In this document: in pieces, positions 1 to 7,348 of the stretch
Position numbering within the stretch: the stretch's first letter is position 1
Layout: every line of letters begins with the position of its first letter
NCBI GenBank assembly: GCA_030673275.1
Contig: DAOVJL010000005.1
Location: 1-15,645, forward strand
Length of the DNA stretch: 15,645 nt
Direction of reading: 5' to 3'
Source of the DNA: Sulfurimonas sp.
GTDB taxonomy: Bacteria; Campylobacterota; Campylobacteria; Campylobacterales; Sulfurimonadaceae
Translations under genes and position numbers: made by a program
Notes under the pieces: model-generated
What the model was told of the DNA's origin: nothing
The model's database searches: none
Seen by the model: the letters and a program-made list of their open reading frames with translations, nothing else

Positions 1-402
1 CGCATTGAAACTGGTGTTGGTCTATACAAATTAATGGATGTTGGTAGAAAAGATATAGCCAAAAGAACAAAGATGTGGCATGACAACTTTAGATGGTTTG
101 GTGCTCAGACAGTATTTTTTGTTTTTACAGACAAGGCGAATATAGATAATGCTCAAGGTGTTCTTATTGATTGTGGTGCATATATGCAAACTATTATGTT
201 AGCTGCACAGGAGTATGGAGTTGACAGCTGTCCGCAAGGTTCTACTACAGAGTTTGGAAGAGTTGTTGCAGATGTTTTAGACGTTCCTGAAAACTTAGCG
301 CTTCTATACAGTGTAGTACTAGGCTATGAAGACAAGGATGCAAAGATAAACTCTTACCAACCAGAGAGAGTTTCTTTGGAGGAAATAGTTACGTTTATCT
401 AA
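1..402 (+). CDS. Nitroreductase family protein, 3' part only
   Basis: The reading frame is open from the first base, so the gene begins upstream of the window; 133 residues are visible before the TAA. The ATG at 34 lies inside the conserved body and is not the true start. The visible part matches the C-terminal two thirds of FMN-dependent nitroreductases of the nitrobenzoate-reductase type. It shows a GLYKLMDVGRKD segment, a NFRWFGAQTVFF strand, a long helix GAYMQTIMLAAQEYGVDSCP that in this family contributes to the dimer and flavin site, and a closing GYEDKDAKINSYQPER segment ahead of a final short helix. These enzymes are cytoplasmic and use NAD(P)H to reduce nitroaromatics, quinones or related compounds; the natural substrate cannot be told. 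It converges on the ACC deaminase-like gene across a small structured repeat. Family assignment is firm, exact substrate unknown. Confidence 0.88.
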   Translation, partial: RIETGVGLYKLMDVGRKDIAKRTKMWHDNFRWFGAQTVFFVFTDKANIDNAQGVLIDCGAYMQTIMLAAQEYGVDSCPQGSTTEFGRVVADVLDVPENLALLYSVVLGYEDKDAKINSYQPERVSLEEIVTFI

Positions 403-450
403 TTATTTTTATAGATTAAAATAGTGATTACAAATAAAAGTTTTAGATTT

Positions 451-541
451 GCTGTAGATTGTGCCGAAGTACGACCGAGGGCGCACTGTAGTGCGTTGAG
501 AGTCGAAATTAGGTGCAAGATGCAGTTGAAGCTAAAACTTT
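451..541 (+). repeat. Structured intergenic repeat, copy A
   Basis: This GC-richer island in AT-rich surroundings resembles the segment near 15521-15617. Shared pieces in order are TGTAG, a GCGCACT...AGTGCG hairpin, a GAG-G segment, GCA..AAGATGC, and an A/T-rich end close to TTTTA. Stems visible here are CGCAC 482-486 with GTGCG 491-495 (loop TGTA), an outer CGAC 472-475 with GTCG 502-505, and TGCA 514-517 with TGCA 521-524 (loop AGA). It lies where the nitroreductase and the ACC deaminase-like gene converge and slightly overlaps the latter's stop codon (532-534), so its hairpins could also act as a transcription barrier. Homology of the two copies is judged by eye. Confidence 0.55.
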
Positions 542-1389
542 AAGCCTTTTTGCTTATACCTAGCTAACATAGACTCATTTCCAGTAACCCCGCCACTATG
601 TATATACATAATCTCTTCATTCATCTGTTCCAACAAAGCTTTCCACATACCAGGTGCATAAAGCAGATCAAACTCTATCCCAGCATCTAATAGTTTTTTT
701 TGTATCTCTAAAAACTCAAGATACGGTTTTGCAAAATGGTATTTTTTCTCAGGCTCTAAAATAACCAGGTTATTTGGAATAGTATGAAGTGCACTCATTT
801 GCTCTTTTAGATAGACTACATCTCCGACACAAGGCGTAGTATAAATCTTATACTCTGGAAGTGCTAGAGCTAAAAACAGAGCTGTTGTCCCTGTTCCTGA
901 TGGCGTTGCTAAAGATTTAACATCTAACTCTGAGGCTCTAATCTCTTCTGCTAATACTCTCAAGCCCTCTCTTGCCTGCTCTACCGCTCCGCCTTGATCA
1001 ATTAAAAATGTTCTGTCATCCAAGTTAACTCTCAAAGATGCAATAAAATCTCTATATAGTTCATGTTCAATCTCTACATGTTGCATTTCAAGCTCTAGAG
1101 AATGAAAATAATTTCCTAAATTTTCTTCACGTTGAAGTTTGCTTATTGGCTTGGAGTAGTAAATAAATTCCCAGCCTTTACTTTTACACATAGCTGCAAT
1201 AGCAAGCATTGCATTTGACTGCGTTCCGCCATAAGAGATAATTTTATTAAGGGAGTCTGAGGGGGTTTGTAAAAGTGTGTAGAGTTTTCGGTACTTATTT
1301 CCAGCAAGATATTTATCTATCAGGTCATCTCGTTTTACATAAAAACTCCTACCATCTAAATCTATTTTAGAGATAGGAGAATTTTGCAT
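532..1389 (-). CDS. PLP-dependent ACC deaminase / D-cysteine desulfhydrase family protein
   Basis: A 285-residue fold-type II pyridoxal-phosphate enzyme. The N-terminal KRDDL (residues 19-23) and GNKYRK (30-35) match the family signature in which the lysine of GNK (K32) forms the Schiff base. YGGTQSNA (53-60) is the substrate/PLP-contact loop, and a glycine/serine/threonine-rich phosphate loop (SGTGTTA) follows. The C-terminal SGGVTGNESM segment is also typical. Members deaminate 1-aminocyclopropane-1-carboxylate or desulfurate D-cysteine; these cannot be separated with confidence here, and in this type of bacterium D-amino-acid or D-cysteine handling seems more plausible. It is a little shorter than the usual 300-340 residues. 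The ATG sits 13 nt after the parvulin stop without a clear ribosome binding site, so it is probably cotranscribed with and translated after that gene. Confidence 0.87.
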   Translation of the reverse strand: MQNSPISKIDLDGRSFYVKRDDLIDKYLAGNKYRKLYTLLQTPSDSLNKIISYGGTQSNAMLAIAAMCKSKGWEFIYYSKPISKLQREENLGNYFHSLELEMQHVEIEHELYRDFIASLRVNLDDRTFLIDQGGAVEQAREGLRVLAEEIRASELDVKSLATPSGTGTTALFLALALPEYKIYTTPCVGDVVYLKEQMSALHTIPNNLVILEPEKKYHFAKPYLEFLEIQKKLLDAGIEFDLLYAPGMWKALLEQMNEEIMYIHSGGVTGNESMLARYKQKGLKF

Positions 1390-1402
1390 GTTTGCGGTAG
1401 AG

Positions 1403-2224
1403 TTATTTGATTGTTGCTTTTTTCTCTAGCTCTTTCATCTTATCTAACATTACTGACTTGGCTTTTTCAAGTTTTAATCTTTTGTTAATAACTGTCTTAG
1501 CATCTGTAAACTTTATCTGTTTATTATCTCTAGATTCTAAATATATAAGATGAAAACCAAACTGAGTTTGAACAGGCTCTGAGACAGTTCCAACTTTCAT
1601 ACTAAATGCTTTGTTACTAAACTCAGGAACCATCTCTCTTGGAGAAAAAGTAGGAAGTTTTCCACCATCAGCTCCACTCGGTCCAATTGATTTAGCCTCT
1701 GCTAATTCAGCAAATTTAGAGACTAAAGCTTCTCCTGTTAAACCTTCAAAGTTTTTTGCGATCTCTTTAGCTTCAGCTTCTGTTTTAACTAAAATATGAC
1801 GGGCATCAGCGCTCTTACCGTTAAACTCTTCTTTATTATTATCATAGTAAGTTTTCATATCATCATTTGAAATGACAATCTTATCCACTTCTCTTTTTTG
1901 CCATAGTTGAATTGCTATCTCTTTTTTTATTCTTAGAGCAACTTCCTCATATCTATCTTTAAAATCTTTTGAATTTAATATACCTGTTTTTTTAGCATTA
2001 TCAAATACTAACTCTTTAGCGACCAACTGTTCTAACACCTGCTTTCTAAATTCAGCTTGTTTTTCAACCGGAACTTGGTTAAATCTGCCTTGAGTTGCTT
2101 GCATTAACTCTCTCTCAACATCTTGCTGAGTAATAGAAGTACCATTTACTGTTACAAGAGTTTGTGCTACTGACATAGTAGACAATAGAGCTAAAGATGT
2201 TACTAGTTTTGTTACTGTTTTCAT
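1403..2224 (-). CDS. Periplasmic parvulin-type peptidyl-prolyl isomerase (PEB4/HP0175-like)
   Basis: A 273-residue secreted SurA/PpiC-like chaperone. The start is supported by AAGGA at 2231-2235, six bases before the ATG. Residues 1-20 are a signal peptide (positive start, hydrophobic core, SVA|Q cleavage site). A SurA-N-like helical region follows (about 25-135). The parvulin domain spans about 139-233, with ARHILV, the GPSGADGGKL loop, the FSPREMVPEFSNKAF segment and the closing QFGFHLIYLESR strand. A lysine-rich helix ends the protein. Organisation matches Campylobacter PEB4 and Helicobacter HP0175, which help outer-membrane proteins fold. It is the first gene of a leftward pair with the ACC deaminase-like gene and diverges from nth across a symmetric inverted repeat. 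Confidence 0.92.
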   Translation of the reverse strand: MKTVTKLVTSLALLSTMSVAQTLVTVNGTSITQQDVERELMQATQGRFNQVPVEKQAEFRKQVLEQLVAKELVFDNAKKTGILNSKDFKDRYEEVALRIKKEIAIQLWQKREVDKIVISNDDMKTYYDNNKEEFNGKSADARHILVKTEAEAKEIAKNFEGLTGEALVSKFAELAEAKSIGPSGADGGKLPTFSPREMVPEFSNKAFSMKVGTVSEPVQTQFGFHLIYLESRDNKQIKFTDAKTVINKRLKLEKAKSVMLDKMKELEKKATIK

Positions 2225-2237
2225 TAATATTCCTTGT

Positions 2238-2269
2238 TTAGTATAAAGATTTTAGTGATTTTATACTAA
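2238..2269. promoter_or_regulatory. Perfect 10-bp inverted repeat in the parvulin/nth divergent region
   Basis: TTAGTATAAA at 2238-2247 is repeated in perfect inverted form as TTTATACTAA at 2260-2269, with a 12-base spacer and 22 bases between arm centres, about two helical turns. The arms resemble -10 boxes: read leftward, TATAAA at 2260-2265 would start the parvulin message with a leader of about 28 nt. The symmetry fits a dimeric regulator site, but facing AT-rich promoters could give it too. Confidence 0.45.
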
Positions 2270-2297
2270 CGGTTATTAAACAAGTCGCAATTTTGTA

Positions 2298-2303
2298 TAT
2301 AAT
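2298..2303 (+). promoter_or_regulatory. TATAAT -10 box of nth, likely leaderless start
   Basis: A perfect TATAAT ends seven bases before the ATG at 2311, so transcription would be expected to begin at or next to the A of the start codon. There is no Shine-Dalgarno sequence upstream of that ATG. Both facts point to a leaderless mRNA. No recognisable -35 box is present, as is common in this phylum. Confidence 0.55.
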
Positions 2304-2310
2304 TTCTCTT

Positions 2311-2952
2311 ATGAAAAAAGCAACCAAAAAAGAGATACAAGAGATTCATCAACTCTTTATTGATAGATATAGCGATGCAGTTACTGAATTAGAGTATAAA
2401 AATGCATATGAACTGGTTGTAGCAGTCGCACTATCCGCCCAATGTACAGATAAAAGAGTAAATATATTAACACCAGCACTGTTTGAGAAATATCCTGACC
2501 CGGAAGCTTTAGCTAAGGCAGAATTAGATGATGTAAAAGCACTTATTAACAGCTGTTCATTCTTTAACAATAAAGCAAAAAACATAGTTGCTATGGCCAA
2601 GAGAGTTATAGAAGTTTATGATGGCAAAATACCAATGAGTGAAAAAGAGTTAATAACTCTTGGAGGTGTTGGGCAAAAAACGGCTAATGTTGTGATGATA
2701 GAGTACACAGGGGCGAACCTTATGGCTGTTGATACACATGTCTTTCGTGTTTCTCACCGTCTTGGTCTGAGTGACGACAAAACAGCACTTAAAACAGAAG
2801 CTACTCTTGTTAAAAAATTTAAGAATAATCTTCATGCGCTTCATCAGGGGATGGTTCTTTTTGGTCGCTATATCTGCAAGGCTAAGAACCCTGCATGTGA
2901 AGAGTGTTTTTTGACTCAGTATTGTAAAACAAAAGAAAGTTTTAAAGTATAG
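2311..2952 (+). CDS. nth: Endonuclease III (base excision repair glycosylase/AP lyase)
   Basis: A 213-residue protein from the ATG at 2311; a TTG at 2293 would add six residues but overlaps the -10 box, so it is rejected. The helix-hairpin-helix LGGVGQKTANVV carries the catalytic lysine (K123), and VDTHVFRVSHRLGL carries the catalytic aspartate (D141). Cysteines at 189, 196, 199 and 205 have the C-x6-C-x2-C-x5-C spacing of the [4Fe-4S] cluster. The enzyme removes oxidised pyrimidines from DNA and cleaves the resulting abasic site. Full length for the family with all key residues intact. A small lipoprotein gene follows after 36 nt on the same strand. Confidence 0.96.
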   Translation: MKKATKKEIQEIHQLFIDRYSDAVTELEYKNAYELVVAVALSAQCTDKRVNILTPALFEKYPDPEALAKAELDDVKALINSCSFFNNKAKNIVAMAKRVIEVYDGKIPMSEKELITLGGVGQKTANVVMIEYTGANLMAVDTHVFRVSHRLGLSDDKTALKTEATLVKKFKNNLHALHQGMVLFGRYICKAKNPACEECFLTQYCKTKESFKV

Positions 2953-2988
2953 TAAAAAAACTGGATTACTATTTGCTTTGTCATTATT

Positions 2989-3228
2989 ATGATTAAATAT
3001 TTACTACTTATCTCAACACTATTTTTATTCTCAGCATGTGTAAATAAACACGGTATCTCTGCAAAGTATTACAGCGATTGTAAAGAGTATTATGATCTTC
3101 AAGGGTATTATCATAAAGAGTGTGGTGAAGATGATATTGTTACCTATAAAACTATAGGTGATGAAGCCAAAAAAGTTGTTGATTATGTTGTAGGTAAAGA
3201 GGGAAAACCTAAGGGCAATGTCTGGTAA
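2989..3228 (+). CDS. Small lipoprotein of unknown function
   Basis: A 79-residue protein with a short positively charged start, a hydrophobic core and a lipobox LFSAC, so Cys17 should be lipidated after signal peptidase II cleavage. The mature part of about 63 residues is hydrophilic and rich in tyrosine, lysine and aspartate, with two further cysteines (in SDCKEYY and HKECGED) that could form a disulfide in the periplasm. I do not recognise a family. It lies 36 nt behind nth with no clear ribosome binding site; a weak TACTAT at 2967-2972 could serve as its own -10, otherwise it is read through from nth. It converges on cmoA, whose end is 28 bases away. Confidence 0.72.
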   Translation: MIKYLLLISTLFLFSACVNKHGISAKYYSDCKEYYDLQGYYHKECGEDDIVTYKTIGDEAKKVVDYVVGKEGKPKGNVW

Positions 3229-3256
3229 AAAGTAGTTACATCCACCCTTTATAATT

Positions 3257-3964
3257 TTACTTTATAGCTATGAAAGTTGCAAAATTTGCCCAACGAAATA
3301 CCACTTCACAATGGGAAAAACCACAATTTTTAGCCATTGTTATATTTTCTTCTTCACTATATGGAACCAATACATTCTCTAAAGCTTCTCTCTTTTGCAT
3401 TATCTCATACTCCGAGTAGCCTTGTTCTTTTTTAAAATCATAATAACACTCTATCAAATCTTTGTTAAGCTTAGAGTGATGAGAAATAACCTTTTCACTA
3501 AATATAAATATTCCGTCTTTTTTAAGTGAAGCTGCTATTTTTTTTACCAACTCTTCACGAACTAGCGGGCGAATAAACTGCAAAGTATAATTACTTACAA
3601 ATACATCAGCTTCTTTATAGTCATACTCTAATATATCTGCATTCTCTAGCTCTACATTAGCACCAAGCGCTACACATTTTTTTCTGGCTTGTTCTAACAT
3701 TGCTTCAGAGTTATCAAGTCCAATTAGTCTTGCTTCACACTCCAACTTTTTACTAATATTTATTAATAATGATGCAGTTGAAGAACCCAAGTCATACATT
3801 ATTGAATTATCTTTTAAGTGTTTTAGTGCGAAAAACTCTGTAATTTTTTGAGATTCCTTATAAAATGGAACACTTCGAGACAGCATGTCATCAAAGACTG
3901 CAGCAACCTCTTCATCGAACTCAAACTGCTTTTTTATCGGTTTTGTAAATACTTTATCATTCAT
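3257..3964 (-). CDS. cmoA: Carboxy-S-adenosyl-L-methionine synthase CmoA
   Basis: A 235-residue class I methyltransferase-fold protein. It opens with a [20 protein letters not shown] segment (residues 16-35) nearly identical in pattern to E. coli CmoA. SAM motif I is YDLGSS (57-62), followed by GLDNSEAM (82-89), NYTLQF (125-130) and FSEK (155-158). [11 protein letters not shown] (182-192) and ENVL complete the CmoA-specific C-terminal part. CmoA makes carboxy-SAM from SAM and prephenate; CmoB then uses it to build cmo5U at position 34 of tRNA. No cmoB is in the window. The start is supported by AGGAA a few bases upstream. It diverges from the hybrid sensor kinase gene. Confidence 0.93.
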   Translation of the reverse strand: MNDKVFTKPIKKQFEFDEEVAAVFDDMLSRSVPFYKESQKITEFFALKHLKDNSIMYDLGSSTASLLINISKKLECEARLIGLDNSEAMLEQARKKCVALGANVELENADILEYDYKEADVFVSNYTLQFIRPLVREELVKKIAASLKKDGIFIFSEKVISHHSKLNKDLIECYYDFKKEQGYSEYEIMQKREALENVLVPYSEEENITMAKNCGFSHCEVVFRWANFATFIAIK

Positions 3965-3998
3965 TATTGATTCCTAGTATTGCAATTTTACCAAAATT

Positions 3999-4004
3999 AT
4001 TATA
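3999..4004 (-). promoter_or_regulatory. TATAAT -10 box for cmoA
   Basis: Read leftward the bases are TATAAT, with a second box-like TATACT just upstream. Transcription would start near 3992, giving a leader of roughly 28 nt that carries the AGGAA ribosome binding site. There is no obvious -35 element. Confidence 0.45.
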
Positions 4005-4012
4005 GTATAAAC

Positions 4013-4041
4013 GAATTATTATTTTTTATTATAAATAATTC
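4013..4041. promoter_or_regulatory. AT-rich 8-bp inverted repeat upstream of the sensor kinase
   Basis: GAATTATT at 4013-4020 pairs with AATAATTC at 4034-4041 across a 13-base spacer. It covers a TATAAA at 4030-4035 that could be the kinase gene's -10 (leader about 28 nt). A regulator site is possible, but in DNA this AT-rich such a dyad may be chance. Confidence 0.25.
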
Positions 4042-4069
4042 TTTATCATAAATTGAAAGGAACTATTCG

Positions 4070-7000
4070 ATGACAATAAATAGAAAACTTTTCTTAATAA
4101 CAATACTTCCAACTATTACTATATTACTTTTTTCTGCAAATCACATTATAGATAAATACAACACCTATAATACACATGAACATCTACTTTCATCTTCTAC
4201 ATTGATAGATAATACCGCTAATGTTTTACATGAGATACAAATTGAAAGGGGATTAATCTCCAGCTACATAAACAACATCAATACAAATGATAGTTTATAC
4301 TTTTCAAAACTGCTGACAAATCAGCAAAAAAAGACAGATACAGTAATAAAAAAAATTGACATATTTTTAAAAGATTTAGATAAAAATAATCTAAAAATTA
4401 TTAATAAAAAATTTACCAACAAGATAACTTTTCTACTAAACTCTATAAAAGGTCTAAGAAAAAATATTACAAATAACTCTATGACACCATATAGCATCTT
4501 TTTATACTTCTCATACATCAACTCCCAACTCCTTGAGCTAGCTGAGGGTATAAAGTTTTACTCTAATGATGAAAAAACACAAAATAATATTATGATTTTA
4601 AAAAAACTTTTAATTTTTCAAGAGATTAGTGGTCAAGAGAGAGGTTTGGTCGCACTGCAAAATGGTAAAAAGATCTCTCCTGTTACTTTGGCAAAACTAA
4701 ACAGTATCTGGACTATTCAAGATAGTGCATACGAAAACATTAAAATAATTTTACATGGTTCCGACACATATAATAAATTAGATATACTTGATAAAAATAA
4801 AGATAATCTGTATATTCAAAAAGTGAAACAGCTAATTAGAAACAGTAGTGAAACAGAGTTTAATATCAATAGTAAAACATGGTTTAAAACAACAACTAAT
4901 AGAATTAATGATTATCACTTATTGGGACGCTATATTTTTTCAAAAATAGTAGTAAATATCAAACAAAAAAATGAGGAGCTTTACAACTCATTTATTTATC
5001 AAATAATAATTACAATTACAGCTATATTTTCTTTATTATTGGGGGCATTTTTACTTTCAAAAGATATTGATAAATCATTAAAAAGACTAGACAGGGGAAT
5101 GGATAAATTTTTTGATTTTTTAAACTTTAAGAGTGATGCTCCAAAAGAGATAATGATTGACTCAAAAGATGAGATATCAAGTATGGCAAATAAAATAAAT
5201 AAGCAGATGCGTTATCTTCTGCTAAATTTAGAGAATGATAAAAATTTTATAAATGAAACAACACAAATAGTTACGCAAATGAAAGATGGTGACTTTTCTG
5301 AGAAGCCATATTCTGAACCAACCAACCCAAGCCTTATAAAGTTAAAATTAGTTTTTAATGAGCTGATAAAACTAATATCAGATAAAATCTCCCAGCAGAC
5401 AAAATCTCTAGAGACACTAAATAAAACTCTTGAAGATAAAGTACATTTTCAAACAGCTGAACTTGAAAAAAAGATTATAGAGATAACACAGGCAAGAGAT
5501 ACCGCTATTGATGCCCAAAATGCTAAAGATGAGTTTTTAGCAAACATATCTCATGAAATCAGAACTCCTCTAAATGCTATTTTAGGATTTGTAACAATTC
5601 TTAGCAAACGTATCAAAGATGATAAATCTTTAGATTACTTGCATATTATAGATACAAGCGGAAAATCTCTTCTTACTATCATAAATGATATTTTGGACTT
5701 TTCTAAAATTCAAAGCGGTAAATTTACAATTACACCTCATGATATTGACCCAATGAAAGAGTTTAGTGACTGCACACTCCTTTTTACTTCAAAAGCTTAT
5801 GAAAAACACCTCACATACGCGGTTTATATAGATCCAAACTTACCAAAAACAATCACTGTTGATGATACAAGAGTAAAACAGATAATATCAAACTTATTGA
5901 GCAATGCTATAAAATTTACTCCCCAAGATGGTGTAGTAAAGGTTAATATTTCTATTGATGATAACTCTCTTATAGTATTAGTTCAAGATAGTGGTATAGG
6001 AATACCCAAAGAGAGACAAAAAGAAATTTTTAATCCTTTCTCACAGGCAGACAACTCAACAACTAGAAAATATGGCGGAACAGGTTTGGGCTTGTCTATA
6101 TCATGTAAGCTATCCAAACTAATGAGTGCTTCACTAACTCTCACATCAAAAGAGAACATAGGTTCAACATTCAGACTTATAGTTCCTATAATAGCTATTG
6201 ACAACTCACCAAAAGAGCTACTTGATATGAATAAAATCAAAAAATATAGATTTGCTATTTTAAATACTTCACAAGAGGATGAAATATTTGTAAGATTAAT
6301 AAAAAAATATCTTAGTGACTTTGGTATAAGTAATGTTATTGAACTAAACGAATTTACAAAAGAGGGATATGATATACTCTTTTTTGTTCCTGATGATTCT
6401 TATAATAATGACATTATAGAGGCAGAAATTGCAGCTATAGCTATGTTTAAATCTAATATGATAAATCTGGCAAATCATACTAACATTACATCACTGTATG
6501 CTCCTTTTGCACCAACATCTGTTATACAAGCAATAGATGATATTACAGTTGAAAATATACAAAAAATTACTAAAACTGTAGAGAGTGATAAAAACAAAGA
6601 TAATAATGATAAAGTAAAATTCAGCGGTTTTGTTTTAGTTGCTGAAGACAACAAGACAAATCAGTTGTTAATTAGTCTTATACTTGATGATTACGATATT
6701 AAATATAATATTGTTGAGGATGGCAAGCAGGCTGTTGAACTGTTTAAACAAAAGAAATTCGACCTAGTGTTAATGGATGAAAATATGCCAGAACTTAATG
6801 GCTTGGGTGCTATGAAACAAATAAAAGAGTATGAAATGAAAAATAAATTAAATAAAACACCTATTGTAGCACTAACTGCTAATACTCTTACATCAGATGT
6901 TACCAAATTTTTTAAAGAGGGAATGGATGGTTTTGTTGCAAAACCTATAAATAATGACCTGTTTGAAGAAGAGCTACACAAACACTTAAAGAGGCTGTAA
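4070..7000 (+). CDS. NIT-domain hybrid sensor histidine kinase with C-terminal receiver
   Basis: A 976-residue membrane two-component hybrid. AAAGGA at 4056-4061 supports the ATG. Domains in order are a transmembrane helix 7-22 and an extracytoplasmic helical region of about 290 residues with two ER-G motifs (HEIQIERGL 54-62, SGQERGL 187-193) typical of NIT nitrate/nitrite-type sensing domains. Transmembrane helix 310-330 is followed by a HAMP-like linker and a coiled coil to about 480. The HisKA H box is SHEIRTP (phosphorylatable H495). The ATPase part has N box N612, G1 DSGIGIP at 640-646, F box NPFSQAD, and G2 GGTGLG at 669-674. Residues 725-830 look like a receiver without a phosphate-accepting aspartate. 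The last 125 residues are an intact receiver with E859/D860, D903, T936 and K958. The ligand is inferred, not shown. The next gene is translationally coupled. Confidence 0.92.
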   Translation: MTINRKLFLITILPTITILLFSANHIIDKYNTYNTHEHLLSSSTLIDNTANVLHEIQIERGLISSYINNINTNDSLYFSKLLTNQQKKTDTVIKKIDIFLKDLDKNNLKIINKKFTNKITFLLNSIKGLRKNITNNSMTPYSIFLYFSYINSQLLELAEGIKFYSNDEKTQNNIMILKKLLIFQEISGQERGLVALQNGKKISPVTLAKLNSIWTIQDSAYENIKIILHGSDTYNKLDILDKNKDNLYIQKVKQLIRNSSETEFNINSKTWFKTTTNRINDYHLLGRYIFSKIVVNIKQKNEELYNSFIYQIIITITAIFSLLLGAFLLSKDIDKSLKRLDRGMDKFFDFLNFKSDAPKEIMIDSKDEISSMANKINKQMRYLLLNLENDKNFINETTQIVTQMKDGDFSEKPYSEPTNPSLIKLKLVFNELIKLISDKISQQTKSLETLNKTLEDKVHFQTAELEKKIIEITQARDTAIDAQNAKDEFLANISHEIRTPLNAILGFVTILSKRIKDDKSLDYLHIIDTSGKSLLTIINDILDFSKIQSGKFTITPHDIDPMKEFSDCTLLFTSKAYEKHLTYAVYIDPNLPKTITVDDTRVKQIISNLLSNAIKFTPQDGVVKVNISIDDNSLIVLVQDSGIGIPKERQKEIFNPFSQADNSTTRKYGGTGLGLSISCKLSKLMSASLTLTSKENIGSTFRLIVPIIAIDNSPKELLDMNKIKKYRFAILNTSQEDEIFVRLIKKYLSDFGISNVIELNEFTKEGYDILFFVPDDSYNNDIIEAEIAAIAMFKSNMINLANHTNITSLYAPFAPTSVIQAIDDITVENIQKITKTVESDKNKDNNDKVKFSGFVLVAEDNKTNQLLISLILDDYDIKYNIVEDGKQAVELFKQKKFDLVLMDENMPELNGLGAMKQIKEYEMKNKLNKTPIVALTANTLTSDVTKFFKEGMDGFVAKPINNDLFEEELHKHLKRL

Positions 7001-7002
7001 AT

Positions 7003-7347
7003 TTGAGATTTGAAACATCAACTCTAATGATGATATTTTTTATTATTGCCGTAGTTGTAAGCATGTGGAAGATTTATGCATTTTTACCAAATAAGCAACT
7101 TGCAGATGATGATACTACAAAGGAGTCGCAAGAAGAACTTATAAACTTAATGTTGAAAGTTATAAGAAATAACGGTGGCGATATAGATATAAATGAACTG
7201 TTTGTAAAAATTGAAACTGATGAAGATTTTGACAATGAACGCTATTGGAGATTTAATCTAAACAAATTAAATCAACTTCTAAATAAGTATTATTTGCAAA
7301 ACCCAAACGCTAAAAGCATTTCGGATATTTACAAAAATTTACAATAA
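7003..7347 (+). CDS. Small single-span membrane protein downstream of the sensor kinase
   Basis: A 114-residue protein of unknown family. The TTG start at 7003 is preferred because GAGG at 6991-6994, inside the last codons of the kinase gene, stands eight bases ahead; internal ATGs at 7027 and 7030 would cut into the membrane segment. Residues 7-26 form one hydrophobic helix. The remainder, about 85 residues, is acidic and helical with a short DxDxNELF stretch and a repeated asparagine/leucine pattern, probably cytoplasmic or periplasmic. The gene starts two bases after the kinase stop, so the two are cotranscribed and probably coupled, hinting at an accessory role in the same signalling pathway. 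It ends one base before the end of the aldolase gene on the other strand. Confidence 0.72.
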   Translation: MRFETSTLMMIFFIIAVVVSMWKIYAFLPNKQLADDDTTKESQEELINLMLKVIRNNGGDIDINELFVKIETDEDFDNERYWRFNLNKLNQLLNKYYLQNPNAKSISDIYKNLQ

Positions 7348-7348
7348 C

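Noticed and set aside
1611-1799. Open frame on the + strand inside the parvulin gene
   Set aside because: It is antisense to a well-supported gene with signal peptide and parvulin motifs; it has no ribosome binding site and no recognisable domain.
2293-2310. TTG start adding six residues to Nth
   Set aside because: It overlaps a perfect TATAAT box and lacks a ribosome binding site; the protein from 2311 already matches the family's N-terminus.
5480-6200. Possible chemoreceptor or cyclase instead of a kinase
   Set aside because: The H box, N box, G1 and G2 motifs are all intact, which settles histidine kinase.
5983-6240. Open frame on the - strand within the sensor kinase gene
   Set aside because: It runs opposite the conserved ATPase motifs of the kinase; its composition is just the mirror of those codons.
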